The translations under genes and the position numbers were made by a program. Shown piece after piece: positions 9,333-19,375 of a stretch of DNA of 64,000 nt (position 1 is the stretch's first letter; every line of letters begins with the position of its first letter). The notes beneath the pieces are model-generated. The model did no database searches, was not told where the DNA came from, and worked only from the letters and a program-made list of their open reading frames with translations. The stretch comes from Devosia sp. A16 (GTDB taxonomy: Bacteria; Pseudomonadota; Alphaproteobacteria; Rhizobiales; Devosiaceae), in NCBI RefSeq assembly GCF_001402915.1, contig NZ_CP012945.1:1713501-1777500 (forward strand), written 5' to 3'.

Positions 9333-9376
9333 GAGCGCTTCCTCGAAAAGTTGCAGAGCTTTCCGGGAGCGCAACA
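9333..9376. repeat. Repeat family A, copy 3
   Basis: GAGCGCTTCCTCGAAAAGTT...GAGCTTTCCGGGAGCGCAACA is a diverged copy of the units at 1385 and 3094 and keeps the GCGC outer stem. It sits between the binding-protein and ATPase genes of a leftward operon, next to the strong stem-loop at 9387-9424. Confidence 0.65.
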
Positions 9377-9386
9377 CCCAGCGCGA

Positions 9387-9424
9387 CATGGCGCGGAAGA
9401 CAGCCCCCCGTCTTCCGCGCCATG
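9387..9424 (-). terminator. Strong stem-loop after sugar-binding-protein gene
   Basis: CATGGCGCGGAAGAC (9387-9401) and GTCTTCCGCGCCATG (9410-9424) form a perfect 15-bp stem with an 8-base loop. It begins 10 bp after the binding-protein stop (reading leftward) and lacks a T-run. Partial attenuation or mRNA 3'-end protection is more likely than full termination, as is common after binding-protein genes. Confidence 0.7.
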
Positions 9425-9433
9425 CGCCCGATG

Positions 9434-10393
9434 TCAGCTGCCGCTGATCTTGGCCTTGAGGTCGGCCGAGAAGGCGTCGACATTGTCCTTGTTGATCACT
9501 GCCGTCGGCACGATGATCAACTTGTTTTCAGGAATCCCCGACTTGTCGCCTTCGAGATAGGCGGCCATCAGCTTCATGCCCTGGTAGCCCCATTCGAACG
9601 GCTGCTGCACGATGGTGGCGGCGAACGAGCCTTCCTTCACCGCGCCCAGCGTCACCGGGTCCTCGTCGAACGCCACCACGGTGATGGCTCCGAGCTTGCC
9701 GGCCGCCTGCAGCGCCTCGTAGATCTTGGGCGGGTTGTAGGAATAGAACCCGACCATGCAGTTGATCTCGGGGTTGGCCACCAGCACGTCGTCGACATTG
9801 GTGCGCGCCTTGGTGAAATCCACGTCGTCGCCGCGCACGTCGACCAGCTCGATGCCCTTGCCTTCGATCGCCTGGCGGAAGCCGGCGATACGCTCGACTG
9901 CGTTGTCGGCGCCGAGGAAGCCGACAAAGCCCATGCATTTGCCGGGCTTGCCGGCCAGCGCCTTGACCATTTCCTCGCCCGCCTGCACCCCGGCGGCGGT
10001 GTTCGACGAACCGAGATAGGCCAACCGGTTCGATGCCGGAGCATCGGAGTCGGTGGTGAACAGCGGCACTTGCGCGGCGATACGATTGAAGGCGTCGATC
10101 GAGTTCTTCGGATCGGCCGACGAGATCATGATCGCGTCGGTGCCGGCAGCGACGAGGTCATCCATCAGCGCGTTCTGCAGCGCAGCAGTGCCCTGTGCCG
10201 GGTAGCGGAACTGCAACTCGTAATTGGGCAGTTCGGCCTGTGCCTTCTTCACCCCGGCTTCCGCCAGCTTCCAGAAATCGGAAGAGGCGTTGACGACGAA
10301 GGCGAGCTGCTTTTTCTCCTGAGCGACGGCGCTGCCGACGAGCAGGACCCCGGCGGCGACCGCCACCGCGGCAATACTGACGAGTCTCTTCAT
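9434..10393 (-). CDS. Sugar ABC transporter substrate-binding protein (periplasmic)
   Basis: 319 residues of the ribose/galactose-type periplasmic binding fold. The signal peptide MKRLVSIAAVAVAAGVLLVG ends at an A-V-A cleavage site before QEKK. The mature protein shows the family pattern: LAFVVNASSDFWKLAEAGVK, DAIMISSADP, GEEMVKAL and VVAFDEDP. Two ATGs are adjacent (10396 and 10393); the second is preferred because GGGAGG is better spaced from it. First gene of a binding protein-ATPase-permease operon. Closest in style to xylose/ribose-type binders; ligand unknown. Confidence 0.87.
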   Translation of the reverse strand: MKRLVSIAAVAVAAGVLLVGSAVAQEKKQLAFVVNASSDFWKLAEAGVKKAQAELPNYELQFRYPAQGTAALQNALMDDLVAAGTDAIMISSADPKNSIDAFNRIAAQVPLFTTDSDAPASNRLAYLGSSNTAAGVQAGEEMVKALAGKPGKCMGFVGFLGADNAVERIAGFRQAIEGKGIELVDVRGDDVDFTKARTNVDDVLVANPEINCMVGFYSYNPPKIYEALQAAGKLGAITVVAFDEDPVTLGAVKEGSFAATIVQQPFEWGYQGMKLMAAYLEGDKSGIPENKLIIVPTAVINKDNVDAFSADLKAKISGS

Positions 10394-10526
10394 CATTCCT
10401 CCCTGGCCGCCCTCCGGCGGCGCTGTTGGTTTCGTCCCGCACCTCGTCCGGTCTCTGCCGGAACATCTGCTTCCGTCGAAGCTGAGGTGCGCATCTCCAC
10501 CCGGCACCAAGAGAGAACGGTGCCAT

Positions 10527-10550
10527 CCTGCCGCCGCGTCCGCCGGCAGG
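10527..10550 (-). terminator. Candidate hairpin after permease gene
   Basis: CCTGCCG (10527-10533) pairs with CGGCAGG (10544-10550) across a 10-base loop, 17 bp beyond the stop of the leftward permease. No T-run follows, so a terminator role is tentative. Confidence 0.35.
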
Positions 10551-10566
10551 AATCCCTGTTACGGGG

Positions 10567-11583
10567 TTACTCCCCGATTTCCTTGTTGCGCAGCCGGTCG
10601 AAGGCGACTGCCAGCACGATGAACGCCCCCACGAACGTCCCCTGCCAGAAGGTGCTGATGCCGAGCAGCGTCAGCGAGTTGCGGATGATTTCGATCAGCG
10701 CCGCCCCGACCACCGCCCCGAGCGCCGTACCGCTGCCGCCGGCGAGGTTGGCGCCGCCGATCACCGCCGCCGCGATCACCGTGAGCTCGAGCCCGGTGCC
10801 GAGCCCGGTGGTCACCGAGCCCAGCCAGCCGGTTTCGAGGAACCCGGTGATGCCGGCGCAGAACGCCACGAACATGTAGACCGAGACCTTCACCGCCTTC
10901 ACCGGCACGCCGGTCAGCACCGCGGCCTTCTCGTTGCCACCGATGGCGTAGAGGTGCCGGCCCCAGCGGGTCCAGCGCAGCGCAAAGCCGGTAATCAGCG
11001 CCAGGATCACCATGACGATCAGCGGATTGGGGACCGGCAACCCGCCCACCGTCACCGAGCCGCCGCCGATGGCGAACAGGATCGGCTGATCCGGCCCGAA
11101 CTCGTAGATCAGCGCGTTGTTGCTCATCACCATGCCGATCGAGCGGGCGATCGACATCATGCCCAGGGTGACGACGAAGGCGGGCATGCCGGCGACCGCG
11201 ATCAGCACGCCGTTGATCAGCCCGACCAGCAGCGAGGCGCCGATCGCTGCCGGCAGCGCCAGTGTGATCGGCAGGCCCGCATGCATGATGAGGGTGGTGA
11301 CCATGGCCGCGATCAGCACGGTGGCGCCGACCGACAGGTCGATGCCGCCGGTGATGATCACCGCGGTCATCCCCAGCCCGACAATGCCCACGAAGGCGAA
11401 GTTGCGGGTGACGTTGAACAGGTTCTGCGGCGTCGCGAAGGTCTTGGTCAGCAGCATCATGGCGATGACGGCGAGCACCACCGCGAGCAGGATCCAGAAG
11501 ATCTGCCGGCTGATCAGCCACGGCAGGAAGCCGCGATGCGTCTGCTGGTCGATGGCGTCCTTGAGCGAGGTATCGGTGGTCAT
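10567..11583 (-). CDS. Sugar ABC transporter permease (RbsC/FrcC type)
   Basis: 338-residue permease with multiple membrane helices and family landmarks TGGIDLSVGATVL, VVTLGMMSIARSIG and AAAVIGGANLAGGSGT. The ATG has GAGGAG upstream and begins 12 bp after the ATPase stop, so the two are co-transcribed. The partner ATPase is single-domain, as in the fructose-type FrcABC importers, and the probable binding protein is encoded divergently at 12829-13818. Confidence 0.87.
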   Translation of the reverse strand: MTTDTSLKDAIDQQTHRGFLPWLISRQIFWILLAVVLAVIAMMLLTKTFATPQNLFNVTRNFAFVGIVGLGMTAVIITGGIDLSVGATVLIAAMVTTLIMHAGLPITLALPAAIGASLLVGLINGVLIAVAGMPAFVVTLGMMSIARSIGMVMSNNALIYEFGPDQPILFAIGGGSVTVGGLPVPNPLIVMVILALITGFALRWTRWGRHLYAIGGNEKAAVLTGVPVKAVKVSVYMFVAFCAGITGFLETGWLGSVTTGLGTGLELTVIAAAVIGGANLAGGSGTALGAVVGAALIEIIRNSLTLLGISTFWQGTFVGAFIVLAVAFDRLRNKEIGE

Positions 11584-11595
11584 GTCGGCAACTCC

Positions 11596-12393
<798 letters not shown>

Positions 12394-12828
12394 CGTTGCC
12401 CCTCCCAAGGCTGGAAGGCTCCGCCCTCCGCTAGATGTCGCGGGCAAATCTATGCGGGATGCCGCGCCCAGCGTCAATCGACTTCGAGCATCCGCCCCGA
12501 CCACGCAAAAAACGTCAGCAGGGTTGCTGTTTATCCAGTCTTTCCAACGTCTTTATCCACGTATCTGATAACTTAGTGCGCTTGAATGTGCACGTGCATC
12601 AGCCCGATTGACTATTGTCACGAGCCGTCTCAGTATCCGCCTCAACATGCGAAGCACCGCGGCCAGCAACGGCCGGCAAGAAGGCGCGCGCAAGCATTGA
12701 GGAGCTCACCGAGACGGCAAACGTATCAGCGGGCGGCCAGGGACCACTCGCCGTTGAGGTACGTTAGTCGGGCTCGACCGAGGGCCTGCGCCAAGCAGGT
12801 CGAGACTGAACCCGAGGGAGGAAAGACT
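12394..12828. promoter_or_regulatory. Divergent promoter region between ATPase and binding-protein genes
   Basis: 435 bp without a convincing gene, and the AT-richest part (about 12505-12610) of this neighbourhood. It holds a direct repeat TTTATCCA at 12530-12537 and 12552-12559 (22 bp apart, about two helical turns) and a 10-bp palindrome TGCACGTGCA at 12589-12598. Both are plausible regulator sites, since the region must drive the leftward ATPase-permease pair and the rightward binding protein. No regulator gene is adjacent. Confidence 0.4.
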
Positions 12829-13818
12829 ATGCGTAAGACTACCTTTGTGCTTGCCGGCGCGGCCATTGCCGTTGCGCTCGCAGGCAGCGCTATGGCGCAG
12901 GACAAAAAGATCCTCGCCGTCGTCGTCAAAGGCCTCGACAACCCGTTCTTTACGGTGATGGGCCAGGGCTGCGCCGACTGGAATACCGCGCACCCCGACA
13001 GCGAATATACCTGCCTTTACACCGGCCCGGCACTGAGCTCGGACGAAGCCGGCGAAGTGCAGATTGTGCAGGACCTGATCAGCAAGGGCGTCGCGGGCAT
13101 CGCCATTTCCCCGTCCAATGCCCCGGCCATGGCCAATATGCTGAAGGCCGCGGCGCCGACCATGCCGATCATGACGGTCGATGCCGATCTGTTGCCGGCT
13201 GACAAGGCGCTGCGCAAGACCTATTTCGGCACCAACAACTACGACATGGGTGTCGGCATGGCCAAGGAGCTGATGAAGCTCAAGCCCGGTGGCGGCACCG
13301 TCTGCCTGCAGCTGGGCAACGTCGCGGCAGCCAACATCAACGAGCGCGCCGCCGGTTTCCGCGACACCATTGCCGGGGCCAAGGGCACCGAGCGGCTGAA
13401 CAACTCCAATGGCTGGACCGAAGCCGAAGGCTGCCCGACCTACACCAATGACGATATCCCGACGGCCAACCAGCAGATGGCGGACGTCTTCACCGCGCAG
13501 CCGAACCTCACCGCCTTCGTGCTCGTCGGCGGCTGGGCCCAGTTCGGGCCGCAGGCCTATGCCCAGAACACCGATCAGGTGATGGACAAGCTCAAGAGCG
13601 GCGACCTGGTGATCATCGCCGGCGACACCTTGCCGCCGCAGACCCAGGCCTTCCGCGAGGGGCGCAGCCAGTTCCAGATCGGCCAGCGGCCCTACCAGAT
13701 GGGCAACGAGGCGCCCGATGTGCTGATCAAGCTGATCAATGGCGAGACGGTGCCGGACCCGATGTATACCGGGCTTGACCTGTGCACCAAGGAAGACCCC
13801 GGCGTCTGCGCCAAGTAA
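12829..13818 (+). CDS. Sugar ABC transporter substrate-binding protein (periplasmic)
   Basis: 329 residues with an N-terminal signal peptide (cleavage likely after GSAMA, before QDKK) and the periplasmic sugar-binding fold: VVVKGLDNPFFTVMGQGC, GIAISPSNAP, MTVDADL, GFRDTIAGA and an ADVFTAQPNL segment. Four Cys pairs are possible (TCLYTG, VCLQLG, GCPTYT, LDLCTKEDPGVC), unusual for a sugar binder. ATG 12829 follows GGGAGGAAAGACT. Transcribed divergently from its presumed ATPase and permease. A clear terminator follows. Confidence 0.87.
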   Translation: MRKTTFVLAGAAIAVALAGSAMAQDKKILAVVVKGLDNPFFTVMGQGCADWNTAHPDSEYTCLYTGPALSSDEAGEVQIVQDLISKGVAGIAISPSNAPAMANMLKAAAPTMPIMTVDADLLPADKALRKTYFGTNNYDMGVGMAKELMKLKPGGGTVCLQLGNVAAANINERAAGFRDTIAGAKGTERLNNSNGWTEAEGCPTYTNDDIPTANQQMADVFTAQPNLTAFVLVGGWAQFGPQAYAQNTDQVMDKLKSGDLVIIAGDTLPPQTQAFREGRSQFQIGQRPYQMGNEAPDVLIKLINGETVPDPMYTGLDLCTKEDPGVCAK

Positions 13819-13846
13819 CCGAACCAGAAGTCGGTGGACCAACTGG

Positions 13847-13870
13847 GGCGCGCTGCGGCGCGCCTCTTTT
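13847..13870 (+). terminator. Rho-independent terminator
   Basis: GGCGCGC-TGCG-GCGCGCC (13847-13864) forms a 7-bp GC stem with a 4-base loop followed by TCTTTT, 28 bp after the binding-protein stop. This is the most canonical intrinsic terminator in the window. Confidence 0.85.
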
Positions 13871-13907
13871 CGTTTTCGTGCACGTGAACGCCGATCAAGC
13901 AGTGATC

Positions 13908-14063
13908 GCCTTCTCCCCTTGTGGGAGAAGGTGCCCGAAGGGCGGATGAGGGGTCCGCGTAACGAAGTGTAGCGCGATCCGAGCGAAGCGAGGAGCGACG
14001 GTGTTCGCGGAGAGAACCCCCTCATCCGGCCTTCGGCCACCTTCTCCCACAAGGGGAGAAGGC
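13908..14063. repeat. Repeat family C, copy 1 (about 155-bp inverted repeat)
   Basis: GCCTTCTCCCCTTGTGGGAG at the left end is the inverse of the right end (CTCCCACAAGGGGAGAAGGC). Each arm carries a sub-hairpin (GGTGCCCGAAGGGC or GGCCTTCGGCC), and the centre holds AACGAAGTGTAGCGCGATCC and GAGCGAAGCGAGGAGCGA. A second copy with the same layout lies at 42187-42342. It sits between the converging genes ending at 13818 and 14081. Confidence 0.85.
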
Positions 14064-14080
14064 CAGACTGGGATACCGTG

Positions 14081-15199
14081 CTAGCTGACCCCCAGCGTCG
14101 CCAGCAACTCGCTCGCCGCCGCAGCCCCTGCCCGGTTGGCGCCGATGGTCGAGGCCGACGGGCCGTAGCCGACGAGGTGGATCCGCGGCTCCTTCACCAC
14201 CTGGGTGGCGAGCCGGCCGCCCATCAGGATGCCGCCTGTCTCCTCGCGCAGCAGCAGCGGCGCCAGGTGGTCGAGCGACGAGCGGAACCCGGTACACCAG
14301 AGGATCACGTCGGCGCGCTGCTCGGTGCCATCGTCCCAGCGCACGCCGGTCTCGGTGATTTCCGAGAACATCGGCAGTCGTTTCAGCACCCCACGCGCCG
14401 CCATCGCTTCGATCAGCGGCGAGCGCGGCAGGCCGGTGACGGACACGACCGAATTCGGCGGCAGGCCCTGGCGGACTCGATCCTCCACCAGTTTCACCGC
14501 GGCGCGCCCCGCCTCCTGGTCGAACGGTCCCTCGCGGAACACCGGCGGTCGCCGCGTCACCCAGGTGGTCGTGGTGACCTCGGAAATCTCGTTGAGCAGC
14601 TGGATCGCCGAAATGCCGCCGCCGACGATCACCACATGCTGGCCGGCGAACGCGTCGGCCGTGCGGTAGTCGCGCGTATGCAGCTGCTGCCCCCGGAACC
14701 GTTCGCGGCCCGGATAGTCCGGGATGAACGGCGTCTCCCAGGTGCCGGTGGCATTGATGATGCCACGAGCCGAGAACGTCTCGCGGTCGGTCTCGACCCG
14801 GAAACCCTCGCCGCGCCGGCACACCACCTTCACCTTCACCGGGCGATAGACGTTGAGCCCGAAGCGCTGCTCGTAGGCCGCGAAATAGCGCGGCACGGCG
14901 ACCGCCGCCTCGACCGTCTCGTTGCTGGTGTCCACCGCCTCCGAGAACGCCATCCCCGGCAGGTCATGCACCCGGTTGACGGTACTGAGCGTCAGCGACG
15001 GCCAGCGGAACTGCCAGGCGCCGCCCGCCTCGGGTGACTGGTCGAGCACCACGAAGCCGCGCCCCACCTCGAGCCCGCGCTGCCTGAGGTGATAGGCCGA
15101 CGACAAGCCCGCCTGCCCGGCGCCGATGACGACGATCTCGGTCTTGATCGCCACGCCGGCAGGAGGCGCGCTGGGCGGGGCGAGAGTTTCGGCATCCAT
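14081..15199 (-). CDS. FAD-dependent NAD(P)-binding oxidoreductase (CzcO/FMO-like flavoprotein)
   Basis: 372 residues. The FAD-binding motif is VVIGAGQAGLSSAYHLRQ near the N-terminus, and the second nucleotide-binding motif VVIVGGGISAIQLL lies near the middle. ATGTWETPFIPDYPG is the conserved ATG segment of flavin monooxygenase-like proteins. It is shorter than typical FMOs and fits the CzcO-like putative oxidoreductase group. ATG 15199 avoids an upstream Arg-rich extension, although the SD is weak. It stands alone between two repeat elements; substrate unknown. Confidence 0.75.
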   Translation of the reverse strand: MDAETLAPPSAPPAGVAIKTEIVVIGAGQAGLSSAYHLRQRGLEVGRGFVVLDQSPEAGGAWQFRWPSLTLSTVNRVHDLPGMAFSEAVDTSNETVEAAVAVPRYFAAYEQRFGLNVYRPVKVKVVCRRGEGFRVETDRETFSARGIINATGTWETPFIPDYPGRERFRGQQLHTRDYRTADAFAGQHVVIVGGGISAIQLLNEISEVTTTTWVTRRPPVFREGPFDQEAGRAAVKLVEDRVRQGLPPNSVVSVTGLPRSPLIEAMAARGVLKRLPMFSEITETGVRWDDGTEQRADVILWCTGFRSSLDHLAPLLLREETGGILMGGRLATQVVKEPRIHLVGYGPSASTIGANRAGAAAASELLATLGVS

Positions 15200-15276
15200 C
15201 GGAGAAGGTCCTGTTGTCGCAACACAGGTAGGGCGAGCGCCCCGGTCACGCAACGGCAGTCGCATACGCGATTGGC

Positions 15277-15382
15277 GCCCCTCACCCTAACCCTCTCCCC
15301 AGAGGGGCGAGGGGACGCACTCTTGCGCCAGCGGTGCCACAACGCCCCCTCTCCCCTCTGGGGAGAGGGCGGGCGTGAGGGG
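15277..15382. repeat. Repeat family B copy
   Basis: GCCCCTCACCCTAACCCTCT at the left mirrors GAGAGGGCGGGCGTGAGGGG at the right, and CTCCCCAGAGGGG and CCCCTCTGGGGAG form inner hairpins. Located between divergent genes at 15199 (leftward) and 15499 (rightward), so here it is in a promoter region rather than a terminator position. Confidence 0.75.
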
Positions 15383-15498
15383 AAGCCAAGCACACCGCCG
15401 TTCCAATCCGTCCGACAGACGAAAGCCCCATTGGCAGATCACCCCCCGTGTGTCATGCCCCAGGGTGGCGCGTCCGCGTCATCCCCCTCCGAGCTGCA

Positions 15499-16383
15499 AT
15501 GCGCCCCCTCGACCTCCTGCTCTATGCCGCCGTCTGCCTGATCTGGGCCTTGAACCTGATCGTCAGCCGGGTGCTGTTTTCCGAATTCGGCGTGGCCCCG
15601 ATCTTCTACGCCGCGGCACGCTTCCTGATCGTCGCCGCGATTCTCGCCCCGTTGTTGCGGCCGCTGCCCCGCCCGCTGCTGCCGATCCTCGGCATCGGCT
15701 TTCTCATGGGCGCCTGTCACTTCGGTCTGATGTTTCTCGGCCTGTCGCAGGCGACCTCGTCGAGCGTCTCGATCGTGCTGCAGACCGCGATTCCCATTAC
15801 TGCCCTGCTCTCGGTGCTACTGCTCGGCGAGCGAGTGGGGCTGTCGCGCGGCGCCGGCATCGCTCTGGCGCTCGGCGGGGTGATCCTGGTGATGTGGGAT
15901 GGCGAGGGCGCCAGCGTCAGCCTGGGGCTGCTCTTCGCTTTCGCCTCGGCCATCGCCATCTCCCTGGGCCAGGTACTGCTCAAGCGCTATTGCGCCATAA
16001 AACCGCTGACCATGCAGGCCTGGACCGCCTTCGTGTCGGCCCCGCCCATGCTGGCCTACTCGCTGCTCGCCGAAACCACGCCGGTAACAGCGAGCCTCGG
16101 CGCCGGCTGGCCGTTCCTCGCCGGCCTCGCGTTTTCGGTGCTGGCGGTGACGTTGCTCGCGACCACCATGTACCTCGGTATCCTGCAGCGCTACCCCGCC
16201 TCGATCGTCGCGCCGCTCGGCCTGATGACCCCGCTGATGACCGTGCTGATGGGGATCCTGCTGCTGGGAGAAGGCTTCGACCTGCGCATGGCCGCTGGCG
16301 GCATCATCGCACTGATCGGCCTCGTGCTGGTGTTGCGCCAGCAGGCCCCGCGCGACGCCGAGCAGCCGCGCGAGATGACTTAG
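15499..16383 (+). CDS. DMT/EamA family transporter
   Basis: 294-residue integral membrane protein with about ten helices in two EamA repeats (DLLLYAAVCLIWALNLIVSR at the start; LGLLFAFASAIAISLGQVLL beginning the second half). LLGERVGLSRGAGIALALGG and LLGEGFDLRMAAGGIIALIG are the matched GE-containing loops ending each repeat, typical of drug/metabolite exporters. The ATG is inferred from the first membrane helix; no strong SD is visible. Converges with the isomerase gene at 16421. Substrate unknown. Confidence 0.8.
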   Translation: MRPLDLLLYAAVCLIWALNLIVSRVLFSEFGVAPIFYAAARFLIVAAILAPLLRPLPRPLLPILGIGFLMGACHFGLMFLGLSQATSSSVSIVLQTAIPITALLSVLLLGERVGLSRGAGIALALGGVILVMWDGEGASVSLGLLFAFASAIAISLGQVLLKRYCAIKPLTMQAWTAFVSAPPMLAYSLLAETTPVTASLGAGWPFLAGLAFSVLAVTLLATTMYLGILQRYPASIVAPLGLMTPLMTVLMGILLLGEGFDLRMAAGGIIALIGLVLVLRQQAPRDAEQPREMT

Positions 16384-16420
16384 CGCTCTCTCGAAATCGC
16401 GCGTGGGACTCCGGCCAAAC

Positions 16421-17332
16421 TTACTCCGCCGCGATCGCCTCAGCCTCACTGAGCCCGCTCAGCGCCCTGGCCCGTACCAAACTCTCCGGCTGCTCACGAC
16501 GATAGCGGCGGCCGATTTCCATCATCGCCACGGTGTCGGGCAAAAAGCTCAGCTCGGCGAAAATCTCGTCCCAGGCGATATCCCCCCAGCCGAGCGGCAT
16601 ATGCAGGTCGCCGATCCCCATCGCCGTGTTCTCCTGCGGATGGAACGGCTTGTAGAAGCCCTGCGGACGACCGAAGGAATCGTGCAGATGCAGGTGCCCC
16701 GCGACCGGCGCCATGGCGCGGAGCTCGGCGCGGAAATCGAGGCCCTTGAAGGTGGACTCGATATAGGCGTGGCTGAAGTCGATCAGCGCCACGACGTTGG
16801 GATGGTTCACCGCCCTGACCGTCTCGGCCACTTCGGTCGGGGTCTGGCGGTATTGGCCGGGCTCGGTGGTGAAGATGTTCTCGAGCGCGATGCGCACCCC
16901 ATGCGGGCGGGCGAAATCGGCGAGTTCGGTGAGCGCCTCGCGCTCGAGCACGTCGGCGCCCGCCCAGTCGGCGATCGCCTCGGCGCGCAGGTTCCCGCTG
17001 TGCTGCACCAGGATGCCGGCCCCGATGGAGTTGGAGACTTCCACCAGCGCCTTGGCCGCATCGATCTGATGGCGCTGCGTCACCGGATCCATGAAGTTGG
17101 ACGAGACCAGCCCGTGCACGGTGTAGCGGAAGTCGAACTGCCGGGTCAGCGCCAAGAGCGCCTCATGTCGCGCCTTGATGATGCGACCGCCGGCGATGAG
17201 GTCGAGGCTGGTGATGCCGATTTCCACCGTGTCGACGCCCATTTCGGCGAGCGCCCGCATATCGGCTTCGAGGCTGGCGAACTCGCCGTCGTCCGAGCCG
17301 ACATTGAAGCCGGTGGCAATGATGTTGCTCAT
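16421..17332 (-). CDS. Sugar phosphate isomerase/epimerase-family TIM-barrel protein
   Basis: 303 residues of the xylose-isomerase-like TIM barrel. Metal-binding positions are suggested by VRIALENIFT (Glu), VVALIDFSHAYIES (Asp, His), VAGHLHLHDSFG (His) and TVAMMEIGRRY (Glu). ATG 17332 follows GGAGACC. It is the last gene of the leftward unit that begins with the RpiR regulator at 25680, 26 bp after the ATPase gene, so it probably processes the sugar imported by the Ugp-like system. Confidence 0.8.
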   Translation of the reverse strand: MSNIIATGFNVGSDDGEFASLEADMRALAEMGVDTVEIGITSLDLIAGGRIIKARHEALLALTRQFDFRYTVHGLVSSNFMDPVTQRHQIDAAKALVEVSNSIGAGILVQHSGNLRAEAIADWAGADVLEREALTELADFARPHGVRIALENIFTTEPGQYRQTPTEVAETVRAVNHPNVVALIDFSHAYIESTFKGLDFRAELRAMAPVAGHLHLHDSFGRPQGFYKPFHPQENTAMGIGDLHMPLGWGDIAWDEIFAELSFLPDTVAMMEIGRRYRREQPESLVRARALSGLSEAEAIAAE

Positions 17333-17358
17333 GAAAGGTCTCCGTCGTTCAGGATGGC

Positions 17359-18435
17359 TCAGTGCGAAATCCGCCGCCCGTCCTCGAGCGAGAACAGGTG
17401 CAGGGCGCTGTCGGCGAGGCTGAGATGCACCGGCGTGCCGGATTTGATCTCGGCGGTGTCGGTGTCGAGCGCCACGATGCGGCTGCCATTGGCATCGGCA
17501 TGGATCAGCCGCGAGGCGCCCAGCTCTTCGATGTAGTCGACCACGGCCGGGATCGCGCCCTGAGTGTCCGCGCCGGTGCGACGCACACCCTCCGGGCGCA
17601 CCCCCAGCACCACCTTGCGGCCGGGGACGCGCACGCCGTTGAGCTGGCTGACATTCATCCTGCCGCCGGCGCCATGCACGAAATGGCCCTCGGCGTCGAA
17701 CTCGCCTTCGAACAGGTTCATCGCGGGCGAGCCGATGAAATCGGCGACGAAGCGACTCGCCGGGTTGTTGTAGACCTCGGTGGGCTTGCCGATCTGTTCG
17801 ACCCGGCCGGCATTCATGATGATCAGCTTGTCGGCCAGCGTCATCGCCTCGGTCTGGTCATGCGTGACGAACACCGAGGTGACGCCGAGGTCCCGGTGCA
17901 GCCGGCGCACTTCGGCGCGCATCGCCACGCGCAGCTTGGCGTCGAGATTGGAGAACGGCTCGTCGAACAGGAAGACCTTGGGTTCGCGCACCATGGCGCG
18001 GGCCATGGCGACGCGCTGCCGCTGGCCGCCCGATAGCTCGCCCGGCCGGCGTTCGAGAAACGGTTCGAGCGAGACCGACTGCGCCACCTTCAGCACCCGC
18101 GCGTCGCGCTCGGCCTTGGGGAGCTTGGCGACCTTGAGCGAGTAGCCGATGTTCTGGCGCACCGTCATATGCGGGTAGAGCGCATAGTTCTGGAACACCA
18201 TGGCGCAGCCGCGCTCGCGCGGCTCGAGCTGGTTGACCACTTTGCCGCCGATGGCGATCTCGCCGGCGGAGATCTCTTCGAGCCCGGCGATCATGCGCAG
18301 CAGCGTGGACTTGCCGCAGCCGGAGGGCCCGAGGATGACGACGAACTCGCCCGCTTCGATGGCGACGTCGACGCCGTGGATCACTTCGGTCTTCTGGTAG
18401 ACCTTCTTCACGCCCTTGATGGAAATCTGGGACAT
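17359..18435 (-). CDS. ugpC: ABC transporter ATP-binding protein, UgpC/MalK type
   Basis: 358 residues: ABC domain with Walker [10 protein letters not shown] (about 36-44), signature [15 protein letters not shown], Walker [12 protein letters not shown] and H-loop [13 protein letters not shown]-terminal MOBE/OB domain follows, containing GVRPEGV, as in carbohydrate-uptake CUT1 ATPases. ATG 18435 follows GGAGAG; the frame stays open far upstream, but that stretch overlaps ugpE. The symbol rests on the adjacent UgpB/A/E-like proteins. These ATPases can also serve other CUT1 importers. Confidence 0.85.
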   Translation of the reverse strand: MSQISIKGVKKVYQKTEVIHGVDVAIEAGEFVVILGPSGCGKSTLLRMIAGLEEISAGEIAIGGKVVNQLEPRERGCAMVFQNYALYPHMTVRQNIGYSLKVAKLPKAERDARVLKVAQSVSLEPFLERRPGELSGGQRQRVAMARAMVREPKVFLFDEPFSNLDAKLRVAMRAEVRRLHRDLGVTSVFVTHDQTEAMTLADKLIIMNAGRVEQIGKPTEVYNNPASRFVADFIGSPAMNLFEGEFDAEGHFVHGAGGRMNVSQLNGVRVPGRKVVLGVRPEGVRRTGADTQGAIPAVVDYIEELGASRLIHADANGSRIVALDTDTAEIKSGTPVHLSLADSALHLFSLEDGRRISH

Positions 18436-18449
18436 CGGGTTCTCTCCGG

Positions 18450-19367
18450 TCACTTGTCGCGGGAAATGAGGCCACGCACGAACCAGCGCTGCATGAAGGC
18501 AACGACGAGCAGTGGCGGAAGCATGATGATGAGCGCGCCGGCCATGGTGACGTTCCAGTCGGGCGTGCCGTTCTGCGCGGGGATCAGGGCCTTCAATTGC
18601 ATCACCACGGTGCCGAAATTGGCGCGATCGGTGGTGATCAGCAGCGGCCACAGATACTGGTTCCAGCTGCCCACGAACATGATGGTGGCGAGCGCCAGCA
18701 TGTTGGTGCGGCTCAAGGGCAGCAGCACATCGAAGAAGAACTCGATCGGGTGCGCCCCATCCATCTTGCTGGCCTCGACCAGCTCGTCCGGGATGGTCAT
18801 GAAGAACTGCCGGTAGAGGAAGGTGCCGGTCGCCGTGGCGACCAGCGGCAGGATCAGGCCGGTATAGGAGTTGAGCAGGTTCCAGTTCAGCGAGATCTGG
18901 ATGCCGCTCGCCGCCTGCACCAGCCAGCTGATCCCCAGCGTATCGAGGATCACCTGGAACGGCAGCAGCGCATTGGCGGCAATGGCGTAGGTGGGCACGA
19001 TCCGCACTTCGAGCGGCAGCATCAGCGTGATGAAGATCAGCCAGAAGCAGATCATCCGGCCGCGGAAGTTGAAGAAGACGATGGCGAAGGCGGAAAGCGA
19101 AGCCAGCGTGATCTTGCCGACGGTGACGCCGACCGCGACGATCAGGCTGTTGAGCAGCTTGGGACCGAGGTCGCCGCGCACCCAGGCGGCCTGGAGGTTC
19201 TCCCACAGGTGCCCGGAGGGCAGCAGGCTGATCGGCACCTGGCTCACTTCCTGCAGCGACTGGCTGCCGGCGACGAAGGTGATCCAGAACGGAATGATGA
19301 CCAGCAAGGCTCCGATGGCCATCGCCACATAGGTGATGAAATCGAAGAACGGCGAGCGTTCGATCAT
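18450..19367 (-). CDS. ugpE: CUT1 ABC transporter permease, UgpE type
   Basis: 305 residues with six predicted helices. The EAA loop reads [20 protein letters not shown], contacting the ATPase, and the C-terminus is [15 protein letters not shown], typical of UgpE/MalG-type subunits. ATG 19367 follows GAGG and begins 8 bp after the ugpA stop. Second permease of the heterodimer. Confidence 0.85.
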   Translation of the reverse strand: MIERSPFFDFITYVAMAIGALLVIIPFWITFVAGSQSLQEVSQVPISLLPSGHLWENLQAAWVRGDLGPKLLNSLIVAVGVTVGKITLASLSAFAIVFFNFRGRMICFWLIFITLMLPLEVRIVPTYAIAANALLPFQVILDTLGISWLVQAASGIQISLNWNLLNSYTGLILPLVATATGTFLYRQFFMTIPDELVEASKMDGAHPIEFFFDVLLPLSRTNMLALATIMFVGSWNQYLWPLLITTDRANFGTVVMQLKALIPAQNGTPDWNVTMAGALIIMLPPLLVVAFMQRWFVRGLISRDK

Positions 19368-19375
19368 GGCGTGCC

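Noticed and set aside
13908-14063. CRISPR-like array
   Set aside because: Only two long arms in inverted orientation, with no regular direct repeats, spacers or cas genes.
18436-19206. Long N-terminal extension of the ugpC frame
   Set aside because: It is Arg/Asp-rich, has no domain pattern and lies antiphase within ugpE. ATG 18435 has a good SD and the normal family start.
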